From contig NC_015957.1 of assembly GCF_000147815.2 (NCBI RefSeq), forward strand, positions 1,116,001-1,180,000: 64,000 nt of DNA, given 5' to 3'. Under the pieces are notes generated by a model, which saw nothing but the letters and a program-made list of their open reading frames with translations, did no database searches and was not told where the DNA came from. This stretch comes from Streptomyces violaceusniger Tu 4113 (GTDB taxonomy: Bacteria > Actinomycetota > Actinomycetes > Streptomycetales > Streptomycetaceae). Below are positions 8,670 through 15,977 of the stretch, one piece after another (within the stretch, counting starts at the first letter, position 1; every line of letters begins with the position of its first letter). Position numbers and translations under genes: made by a program.

Positions 8670-9596
8670 TGCAGGGACCCCTCGATGGCGCCTGCCGACC
8701 GGGTCCGCTCCAGATAGGCGCTGGCCTGCTGCAACTCGCCGGTCAGGGACTCGACCGTCGCCGCCATCGACTCGGTCGCCTGCACCTTGTAGGTGTCGAT
8801 CGCGTCCAGCGTGCGGTAGATCTGCTGGAAGGCGTTGCGCAGCGTCTCCGCGCCCACCGCCGGGTCGGCCGCGATCCGCTGGATCTCCCTGCTCTGGGTG
8901 GCCAGCATCTCCGCGTTGCCGCGGATCAGGTCCTCCGTCGTCCCGCGCAACGCGTTGACCTGCTCGATCACCTTGCGCTGGTTGTCCAGCGCGGAGGCCA
9001 GTATCACCGCGATACGCAGCGCCGAGACGGTCGTGGTCGCCGCCCGGTCGACGCCCTTGACCAGCTCCTCGTTGTTGCGGCGTACGACGTCCATGGCCAG
9101 ATAGCCCTGGGCGCACACCGCGAGCTGGGTCAGCAGGTCCTGGTGCTTCTGCCGTACGGGGAAGAGCACATCGGCGCGCAGCGCGTCCGCCTGCACCGGA
9201 TCGGTGGCCTCGACCGTGGCGATCCGCCGCTCGACCGCCGTGTCCAGGGCCTCGGTGAGGATCGCGTACTCCTGGAGCTTGCCCATCGTCTCCCACAGCC
9301 GCAGCCGCTCGGTGTGCAGCGCGGCGTTGTCCCGGCGCAGCTCGTCCTGGCCGCCGCGCAGCGAGCCGACGATCTTGTTCAGGGTGCCCTGGGCGGAGGC
9401 GTACTTGGCGACGTGATCGCGCAGCTTGTTGCCGCCCGGCAGCTTGGACAGCAGCCGCCGTGCGCCCCCCCCGCTGGGTGTCGCGCGGGTCCAGGTCCTC
9501 GACGGTGCGGCGCAGCTGGACCAGTGAGGACGAGACCCGGGTCTGGGCGTCGCCGTCCCCGTCCTTCCCGATCAGACCTTCTTTCGAGGGGACCAC
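8666..9596 (-). pseudogene. telA: TelA (toxic anion resistance) gene, frameshifted and 5'-truncated
   Basis: TelA family proteins are cytoplasmic helical proteins of about 370-400 aa linked to tellurite and toxic-anion resistance. Two reading frames carry the homology. Codons at about 9472-9560 give SSLVQLRRTVEDLDPRDT, and from 9471 down the next frame gives RRLLSKLPGGNKLRDHV and ERLRLWETMGKLQEYAIL and continues through RQKHQDLLTQLAV and KGVDRAATTTVSALR to the stop. The frames join at a run of eight C (9465-9472; G on the coding strand); seven would restore the frame. The N-terminal ~90 residues are missing where a tnpB remnant begins (~9600). The downstream part alone could start at ATG 9286 (206 aa). 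A sequencing error in the homopolymer would explain the frameshift but not the truncation. Confidence 0.8.
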
Positions 9597-10400
9597 CGGG
9601 CGCGTTGCTGCGTGCGTATAAGTTCCTGCTGCGGCCTACCGTTCGGCAGGCGCAGGCCCTGACCCAGATGCTGCGGGACCACTGTTCGCTCTATAACGGG
9701 GCCTTGCAAGAGCGCCGTGACGCCTGGCGGCACACGTCGAAGACCAGCGTCAGGTACGGTGATCAGTCCGCCCAGATGAGGGAGATCCGGGTGTCCGACC
9801 CGGAGCGTCAGGGCCGCTGGTCCTTCTCGAGCCAGCAGGCCACCCTCAGGCGGCTCGACAAGGCGTTCCAGGCGTTCTTCCGCCGGGTCAGGAGCGGCGG
9901 AAAGCCCGGATACCCCAGGTTCAAGGGCTTGGGCCACTTCGACACGGTCGTTTTCCCGAAGGACGGGGACGGCTGCCGCTGGGACTCCACCCCCAACGAC
10001 GCCCACACCCGTGTACGTCTCCAGGGCGTGGGGCACGTGCGGGTGCATCAGCACCATTCCGTGAAGGGCCGGGTCAAGACGGTCTCGGTGAAGCGTGAGG
10101 GCAACCGCTGGTACGTGGTCCTCGCCTGCGACGAGGTGCCCGCCGAGCCGCTTCCTGGCACGGGCAGGATCGTCGGCATCGACATGGGCACGGTGCACTT
10201 CTTCACTGGCTCCAACGGGGAGCACAAGGAGAACCCGCGATTCCTGGAGTCGATGGCGGAAGAGCTGACCGCTGCCCAGCAGCACCTTGCGACCTTCCCC
10301 AAGCGCACCAGACGCCGGACGAAGAAGCACCGGGCTGCGGCCCGGAAGGTGGCCAAGCTGCACGCCGCACCGCCAGCTCGCGCAGTTTTGAGTGATTCGC
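9590..10400 (+). mobile_element. IS200/IS605- or IS607-type element remnant carrying a truncated tnpB
   Basis: The element is inserted into the 5' part of telA. Only a 3'-truncated tnpB is recognisable; there is no tnpA. The left boundary is set by where telA homology stops (~9596), and the right boundary by the end of tnpB homology and the start of ordinary spacer (~10366-10400). I could not define terminal structures or a target duplication. Confidence 0.6.
9605..10366 (+). pseudogene. tnpB: TnpB-family RNA-guided nuclease, C-terminally truncated
   Basis: About 254 codons from a TTG start (LLRAYKFLLRPTVRQ) match TnpB of IS605-type elements: DHCSLYNGALQERRDAWR, FSSQQATLRRLDKAF, GKPGYPRFKG and the first RuvC motif GIDMGTVHF near residue 193. 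Homology stops after RKVAKLHA. The second RuvC glutamate, the CxxC zinc ribbon and the last catalytic aspartate are absent; the frame then runs on into unrelated Arg-rich sequence to 10507. The protein cannot be a functional nuclease, and the usual 3' guide-RNA region is lost too. Confidence 0.85.
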
Positions 10401-10493
10401 TGGGGCGTACCCGGCCCTGGGGCCGCCGGCTCAGGTCGCGCCGCCGACTCGGGCCGCGCCTGCTCCCGGCGAGTCCGCTCCCGGCGAGTCCGG

Positions 10494-10907
10494 CTACGCC
10501 TCCGTGAGCCCCAGCGCCGCCGCATGTGCCTCCAGCCGCTCGGCCGCCAGCGTCGAGGCCGCCGTGTCGTCACGGGACGTGGCCACGACCAGGGCCCATC
10601 CCGCCAGGGTGTGGGCGCGCTGGTGGAGGGCGGCGATATGCGCCGCGTCCGGCTCCGTCGTCGAGGGGGCCGCACGCAGCGGGGCGTGGCCGTCGCGCAG
10701 GCGGGCGGCCTGCTCGGCGAGCCGCTGGGCGGCGTCGTCGAGGCCGGGGTGCGGGGTGCGGGCGCGCAGCTCGTCGGTCACGGTGAGCAGCGCGGTCAGA
10801 TGTCCGGCCAGCCGGATGTCCAGCTCTTCCTCGCGGGTGCGGTGCGGGAAGTCGGGCGTGGGCTCGGCCATGCTGTGGACCGATTTGGTGCGGATCGGCT
10901 CGTACAT
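10494..10907 (-). CDS. Hypothetical protein, 137 aa
   Basis: I do not recognise a family. The protein is soluble, Ala/Arg/Glu-rich and probably all-helical, with pieces such as LDIRLAGHLTALLTVTDELR and AHIAALHQRAHTLAGWALVV that look like amphipathic helices. ATG 10907 is preceded by TTGGAGG at 6-base spacing; an internal Met at codon 13 is an alternative start. It lies just downstream (on its own strand) of a palindrome TTAGAC-TCT-GTCTAA, which is probably its operator. Before the telA disruption it may have been the first gene of that operon, because the next gene on the same strand is telA. Confidence 0.65.
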   Translation of the reverse strand: MYEPIRTKSVHSMAEPTPDFPHRTREEELDIRLAGHLTALLTVTDELRARTPHPGLDDAAQRLAEQAARLRDGHAPLRAAPSTTEPDAAHIAALHQRAHTLAGWALVVATSRDDTAASTLAAERLEAHAAALGLTEA

Positions 10908-10942
10908 GGATGGCCTCCAAGGGGTCAGGAGACCATCCTAAC

Positions 10943-10957
10943 TTAGACTCTGTCTAA
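10943..10957. promoter_or_regulatory. Palindrome TTAGAC-N3-GTCTAA, operator candidate
   Basis: A perfect 6-3-6 inverted repeat lies 36 bases upstream of the 137-aa gene start, in an AT-richer stretch. Its size and AT-rich ends are reminiscent of Fur-family or other small-dimer operators, but I cannot assign the regulator. Confidence 0.5.
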
Positions 10958-10958
10958 A

Positions 10959-10999
10959 GTTGAGCTGAGGCTAAAAAGAGTTGAGCCGGGGCTAAAAGA
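10959..10999. repeat. 21-bp direct repeat between the alaA stop and the palindrome
   Basis: Two adjacent copies of GTTGAGCYGRGGCTAAAAAGA (10959-10979 and 10980-10999, with two substitutions and one deleted base). The first copy abuts the TTAGAC palindrome and contains a further CTAAA element, so it may be part of a regulatory array. Confidence 0.6.
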
Positions 11000-12211
11000 T
11001 CAGGGTTGGCCGTATCCGTCCAGGAAGTTCCCGATCCTGGTCACCGCGTCCGCCAGATCCTTCTTGGCGGGCAGCGTGACGATGCGGAAGTGATCCGGCT
11101 CCGGCCAGTTGAATCCCGTGCCGTGCACGATCATGATCTTCTCGGCCCGCAGCAGATCCAGCACCATCTGCCGGTCGTCCTTGATCTTGTAGACCTTGGG
11201 GTCCAGCTTGGGGAACGCGTACAGCGCGCCCTTGGGCTTCACGCAGGTCACGCCCGGGATCTGGGTCAGCAGGTCGTACGCCGTGTCCCGCTGCTCCAGC
11301 AGCCGGCCGCCGGGGAGCACCAGGTCGTTGATCGACTGACGGCCGCCGAGCGCCGTGGCCACCGCGTGCTGCGCCGGCATATTGGCGCACAGCCGCATAT
11401 TGGCCAGGATGGTCAGCCCCTCCAGATAGCTGGCGGCGTGCGCCTTGGGGCCGCAGACCGCGAGCCAGCCGCTGCGGTAGCCCGCCACCCGGTACGCCTT
11501 GGAGAGCCCGTTGAAGGTGAGGGTCAGCAGATCGGGGGCGACGGTGGTGGTCGGGGTGTGGGTGGCCCCGTCGTAGAGGATCTTGTCGTAGATCTCGTCC
11601 GAGCAGACGATCAGCCGATGGCGGCGGGCGATGTCGGTGAGCCCGCGCAGCATCTCCTCGCCGTAGACGGCACCCGTGGGGTTGTTGGGGTTGATGATGA
11701 CGAGCGCCTTGGTGCGGTCGGTGACCTTGCGCTCGATGTCGGCGAGGTCCGGCTGCCAGTCCGACTGCTCATCGCAGCGGTAGTGGACGGCGGTGCCACC
11801 GGCGAGTGAGACCGAGGCGGTCCACAGCGGGTAGTCGGGGGCCGGGACGAGCACCTCGTCGCCGTCGTCGAGCAGCCCCTGCATCGACATCTGGATCAGC
11901 TCGGAGACGCCGTTGCCGAGGAAGATGTCCTCGACGTCGAGGTCGATGCCCTGGGTCTGGTAGTGCTGCATCACCGCGCGCCGCGCGGACAGCAGCCCCT
12001 TGGCGTCGCCGTAGCCGTGGGCGTCGCCGAGGTTGCGGAGCATGTCCTCGAGGATCTCCGGGGGGCATTCGAAGCCGAAGGTCGCCGGATTGCCGGTATT
12101 CAGCTTGAGAATGCGGTGTCCTGCCGCCTCCAGCCGCATCGCCTCCTCGAGCACCGGGCCACGGATTTCGTAGCAGACGTTGGCGAGCTTCGTGGACTGG
12201 ATCACCTGCAT
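11000..12211 (-). CDS. alaA: Pyridoxal-phosphate aminotransferase, AlaA-like
   Basis: A 403-aa class I/II aminotransferase, probably glutamate-pyruvate transaminase (alanine synthesis). Family signatures: QSTKLANVCYEIRGPVLEEA at the N-terminus, GNGVSELIQM, PAPDYPLWTASVSLAGG, NPNNPTGAVY, SDEIYDKILYDGA and the PLP-lysine motif NGLSKAYRVAGYR (Lys near residue 239). Length is normal. The start is ATG 12211 with GGGTGG about 6 bases upstream; the in-frame ATG at 12262 would add a 17-residue extension not seen in the family. It is transcribed away from the divergent peptide importer operon. Confidence 0.92.
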   Translation of the reverse strand: MQVIQSTKLANVCYEIRGPVLEEAMRLEAAGHRILKLNTGNPATFGFECPPEILEDMLRNLGDAHGYGDAKGLLSARRAVMQHYQTQGIDLDVEDIFLGNGVSELIQMSMQGLLDDGDEVLVPAPDYPLWTASVSLAGGTAVHYRCDEQSDWQPDLADIERKVTDRTKALVIINPNNPTGAVYGEEMLRGLTDIARRHRLIVCSDEIYDKILYDGATHTPTTTVAPDLLTLTFNGLSKAYRVAGYRSGWLAVCGPKAHAASYLEGLTILANMRLCANMPAQHAVATALGGRQSINDLVLPGGRLLEQRDTAYDLLTQIPGVTCVKPKGALYAFPKLDPKVYKIKDDRQMVLDLLRAEKIMIVHGTGFNWPEPDHFRIVTLPAKKDLADAVTRIGNFLDGYGQP

Positions 12212-12429
12212 GTCGGCCACCCTACGGCGGAGTATCCGGAGCCGCTCGGTGTTTTTGGCCACGTGGACGGTGCGCGGAGGGTGTACGGACGGTGTGCGGG
12301 GGCGTCGTGGGGCGGGGTCCGCGACCCCGCGCGCCGTCGCCGGGCCGCTCTCCGCGCCGGGTAACGACTCTGTTTCCGGCGTTAATTTCCGCGAACGAAG
12401 GGTTGGCCCGAACGGGGCTCGTGGCTATC

Positions 12430-12465
12430 GTTCACAGACTTCACCCAATCGTTCGACTGAACGAG
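12430..12465. promoter_or_regulatory. Inverted repeat upstream of the peptide importer operon
   Basis: TCGTTCA and TGAACGA are inverted copies about 22 bases apart, with an extra TCGTTCG copy between them, placed 25-60 bases before the solute-binding protein start. This is consistent with a regulator site or promoter region; the significance is uncertain. Confidence 0.3.
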
Positions 12466-12487
12466 TAAGGGAAGGGTGCCCCCGTTC

Positions 12488-14116
12488 ATGTCCCCGTTCA
12501 CGTCCGAGACCTCCCACCGAACGACCCCCGCCGCGGCCGGGCTGCCCCGGAGGTCGCTTCTCACCACCGCGGCGGCGATCGGCGGTGCGCTCGGCGGCTC
12601 CGCCCTGCTGAGCGGCTGCTCAGGAGCCGCCTCCGCGTCCCCGACGAGGGCCGTGCCCACCCGCGGCCCGGCCGGGCGGCCCGACCGCGGCGGCACCCTG
12701 CGCATCGCCCGGCCGCCCGCCTCCGATGCCGAGACCCTCGACCCCGCGAGCGCGCTCTCCGCGTACGAATACCTCGGCGCGCTCTACAACCGCCTCGTCC
12801 GGATCGGGCCCGACGGCACCGTCGCCCCCGACCTCGCCGCATCCTGGGAGCCCGACGCCAAGGCCACCACCTGGACCTTCCGGCTGCGCCGCGGCGTCAC
12901 CTTCCACGACGGCCGCGCCTTCACCTCCGCCGACGCCGCCTACACCCTGCGCCACATCCTCGACACCGCGACCGCCTCCCCGCAGGCCCCCGTGCTGTCC
13001 CCGCTGGTCGACCCGAAGCGGCTGCGCACCCCGGACGCCCACACCCTCGTCGTCCCGCTGAAGAGCCCGCACGCCGAGTTCCCCAGCCTGCTCACCCACT
13101 ACAACTGCTACGTGGTCCCGGACGGCAGCGCCCGCTCCATCGGCCGCACCGGCATCGGCACCGGCCCGTTCCGGCTCGAATCCTTCGCCGCCGCCGGGCC
13201 CGGCCGGGTCACCGCCTACCCGGACCACTGGGCCGGGCGCCCGGTCCTGGACGCCATCGACTTCTACTCCGTCGCCGATATGCAGGCCCGCTCCAATGCC
13301 CTGCTCGCCGGACAGGTCGATCTGCTCTCCCAGACCAATCTCGACTTCGCCACCGCCCGGGTCATCGCCGCCTCCGACCGCGCCACCATCGCCCGCGCCG
13401 AGAACGCCCAGTGGTACGTGCTGCCGATGCTCACCACCGAGAAGCCCTTCACCGATGTGCGGGTGCGGCAGGCGATGAAGCTCGCCTACGACCCCGAGCA
13501 CATCCTGAAGGCCGCCCTCCAGGGCGCGGGCACGGCCGGCTGGGACAACCCCGTCCCGCCGAACGACCCCACCCACACCGCCGCCCACCCCGCCCACGAC
13601 CCCGAGAAGGCCCGCCACCTGCTGAAGAGGGCCGGGCACGAGCGGCTGGCGGTGGACCTCTACACCTCCTCGTACGACCCGATCTTCACGCCCATGGCCC
13701 TCGCCTACCAGGAGTCGGCCGGGCGGGCCGGCATCCGGATCCGGGTCAAGACCGCGGCCGCCGACTCGTACTACACCCAGATCTGGATGAAGAAGCCGCT
13801 CATGGCCACCTACTGGTACACCGGGCGCCCCGTCGACCAGCTCCTCAACCAGGTCTTCCGCGGCGGCTCCTCGTACAACGAGACCGCCTGGGCCGACAAG
13901 GAGTTCGACGCGCTGCTCGACCGGGCCCGCCGGGAGACCGACGCGGGCCGCAGGCGCGAGCTGTACGGACAGGCGCAGACCCTCGTCGTCGAGCGGGGCG
14001 GGGCCATCACCCCGATGTTCGCCGACCGGCTCGTCGGGATCTCCCGGAAGGTGCGCGGCTACGCCGAGCACGGCTTCGAGTTCGACTACCTCCGCATCGG
14101 CCTGAAGGGGGCATGA
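12488..14116 (+). CDS. Peptide/nickel ABC transporter solute-binding lipoprotein (SBP family 5)
   Basis: A 542-aa extracytoplasmic receptor of the Dpp/Opp type. The N-terminus has a Tat-like RRSLLTTAAAIGG followed by the lipobox LLSGC (Cys near residue 38). Family 5 signatures include SAYEYLGALYNRLVRIGPDG, APDLAASWEPD and TWTFRLRRGVTFHDGRAFT. ATG 12488 was chosen; GTG 12476 is in frame but sits inside the AAGGGAAGG ribosome-binding region. First gene of a four-gene operon with 1-4 base overlaps. Together with the nearby CocE-type hydrolase, the context suggests import of peptides or peptide-like amides; the substrate cannot be read from sequence. Confidence 0.9.
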   Translation: MSPFTSETSHRTTPAAAGLPRRSLLTTAAAIGGALGGSALLSGCSGAASASPTRAVPTRGPAGRPDRGGTLRIARPPASDAETLDPASALSAYEYLGALYNRLVRIGPDGTVAPDLAASWEPDAKATTWTFRLRRGVTFHDGRAFTSADAAYTLRHILDTATASPQAPVLSPLVDPKRLRTPDAHTLVVPLKSPHAEFPSLLTHYNCYVVPDGSARSIGRTGIGTGPFRLESFAAAGPGRVTAYPDHWAGRPVLDAIDFYSVADMQARSNALLAGQVDLLSQTNLDFATARVIAASDRATIARAENAQWYVLPMLTTEKPFTDVRVRQAMKLAYDPEHILKAALQGAGTAGWDNPVPPNDPTHTAAHPAHDPEKARHLLKRAGHERLAVDLYTSSYDPIFTPMALAYQESAGRAGIRIRVKTAAADSYYTQIWMKKPLMATYWYTGRPVDQLLNQVFRGGSSYNETAWADKEFDALLDRARRETDAGRRRELYGQAQTLVVERGGAITPMFADRLVGISRKVRGYAEHGFEFDYLRIGLKGA

Positions 14117-15081
14117 GGGGCATGCTCACCTTCCTCGTCCGCCGCGTGGTCTCCGCGCTGGGCACCCTGCTGCTCTCCTCGGTCCTGGTCTTCCTGGCCG
14201 TCCAGGCGCTGCCCGGCGACGTCGCCACCCAGGTGCTCGGCAGGGACGCCACCCCCGACGCGGTCGCCGCGCTGCGCAAGCAGATGGGGCTCGACCAGCC
14301 GGCGTGGGAGCGCTACGGCCACTGGATCAACGGCGCCCTGCACGGCGACTTCGGCACCTCGCTCGTCACCACCAAACCGGTGGGCGGCGAGGTCGCCCAG
14401 TACCTCGGCAACTCCGCCCTCATCGCCGTCGTCACCATCCTCTTCGCGGTCACCGGCTCCCTCGTCCTCGGCATCGTCGCCGGGCTCTACCGCGACCGCT
14501 GGCCCGACCACCTGATCTCCACGGTCAGCCTGATCGGGATGAGCGTCCCCGAATTCGTCGTGGCCACCGTGCTGGTGCTCGCCTTCTCCGTCACGGTGCC
14601 GGTGCTCCCCGCCGTGGTGCTGTACGGACCCGGCGCCAGCACCGGGCAGCTCCTCCCGGCGGTCTGGCTGCCCGCCGCCTCGCTCGCGATCGTCATGGCC
14701 GCGTACATCGTGCGGATGGCCCGCACCTCGGTGATCGACGTCATGGCCAGCGAATACGTCACCACCGCCCGGCTCAAGGGGCTGTCCACTTGGCGGGTGG
14801 TCACCCGGCACGCGCTGCCCAGCGCCCTGCTGCCCACCCTCCACGTCATCGCGCTCAACGTGGCCTGGCTGGTGGGTGGCGTCGCCGTGGTCGAGAACGT
14901 CTTCAACTACCCCGGCATCGGCAAGCTGATGCTCTCCTCCGTCCAGAACCGCGACCTGCCCGTCATCCAGGCCATCGCCCTCATCAGCGCCGTCGTCTAC
15001 GTCCTGTGCAACCTCGCCGCCGACCTCGGCTCCATGGCCCTCAACCCCAAGCTCCGCACCCGAGGAGGGAGGATCCGATGA
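14113..15081 (+). CDS. Peptide ABC transporter permease, DppB-like
   Basis: A 322-aa integral membrane protein with six predicted helices. The N-terminal FLVRRVVSALGTLLLSSVLV helix, followed by PGD and LRKQMGLDQP, is typical of DppB/OppB. The EAA loop that contacts the ATPase is present (ASEYVTTARLKGLSTWRVV, near residue 215). The gene overlaps the binding-protein gene by 4 bases (ATGA); a second Met at codon 4 is a possible alternative start but has a poorer ribosome-binding site. Confidence 0.92.
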   Translation: MRGMLTFLVRRVVSALGTLLLSSVLVFLAVQALPGDVATQVLGRDATPDAVAALRKQMGLDQPAWERYGHWINGALHGDFGTSLVTTKPVGGEVAQYLGNSALIAVVTILFAVTGSLVLGIVAGLYRDRWPDHLISTVSLIGMSVPEFVVATVLVLAFSVTVPVLPAVVLYGPGASTGQLLPAVWLPAASLAIVMAAYIVRMARTSVIDVMASEYVTTARLKGLSTWRVVTRHALPSALLPTLHVIALNVAWLVGGVAVVENVFNYPGIGKLMLSSVQNRDLPVIQAIALISAVVYVLCNLAADLGSMALNPKLRTRGGRIR

Positions 15082-15977
15082 GTTCGCTGGAAGCGTCTGC
15101 TGTCGCCGTGCCGCCCGCGCCCGTCCGGCCCGGCGTGGCCGCCCGCACCTGGCGCGCCGTGCGCTCCTCCCGCCCCACCGCCATCGGGCTCGCGATCGTC
15201 GCCGTCCACCTCGTGGTCGCGCTGCTCGCCCCGCTGCTCACCCCCTACCACCCCACCACCGGCGACGCCTCGCACGCGCTGCTCGGGCCCGGCGCGGACC
15301 ACTGGGCGGGCACCGACAGCTACGGGCGCGATGTGCTGACCCGGGTGCTGTACGGCGGGCGGTACGCGCTCGGCGTCTCCGTCACCGCGACCGTCCTCAC
15401 CGTCGCCCTCGGCGCCGTCCTCGGCTGCGCGGCCGCCCTGCGCGGCGGCTGGCTGGACGATCTGCTGATGCGCGTCCTGGACGCGGTGCTCTCCATCCCC
15501 GCGATCCTCGTCCTGCTGGTGATCGTCACCGCGCTGGGCACCGGATCCGCGGTCATCGTGCTGGCTATCGCCGTCGTCTGCGTCCCCCAGGTGGTACGGG
15601 TCGTGCGCGGCGCCGCGCTCGCCGTCGTCCCCCAGGACTACGTCACCGCGGCGCGCGCCCGCGGCGAGAGCACCTGGGCGATCCTGCGGCGCGAGGTGCT
15701 GCCCAACATCACCGACGTGGTGTGCGTCGAGTTCGCGATGCGCGCCTCCTGGGTGGTGCTGCTGATCTCCTCGCTGTCCTTCCTGGGCTTCGGCGCCGAC
15801 CCGCCCACCCCCGACTGGGGGCTGATGGTCTCGGAGAACCGCACCGCCATCACCGTCGTCCCGATGGCCAGCCTCGCGCCGATCATCGCCCTGGCCACGC
15901 TGGTGGTCGGGCTCAACCTCGCGGCCGACGGCCTGTCCAAGGCGTGGGGCGTGGACCGGATCCGGGAGGGCTCCTGA
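15078..15977 (+). CDS. Peptide ABC transporter permease, DppC-like
   Basis: A 299-aa second membrane subunit. The N-terminal cytoplasmic tail is followed by a hydrophobic helix, then HWAGTDSYGRDVLTRVLYGG, which is the DppC/OppC signature. The EAA loop is DYVTAARARGESTWAILRRE. The gene overlaps the DppB-like gene by 4 bases (ATGA) and touches the ATPase gene by TGATG. Confidence 0.93.
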   Translation: MSSLEASAVAVPPAPVRPGVAARTWRAVRSSRPTAIGLAIVAVHLVVALLAPLLTPYHPTTGDASHALLGPGADHWAGTDSYGRDVLTRVLYGGRYALGVSVTATVLTVALGAVLGCAAALRGGWLDDLLMRVLDAVLSIPAILVLLVIVTALGTGSAVIVLAIAVVCVPQVVRVVRGAALAVVPQDYVTAARARGESTWAILRREVLPNITDVVCVEFAMRASWVVLLISSLSFLGFGADPPTPDWGLMVSENRTAITVVPMASLAPIIALATLVVGLNLAADGLSKAWGVDRIREGS

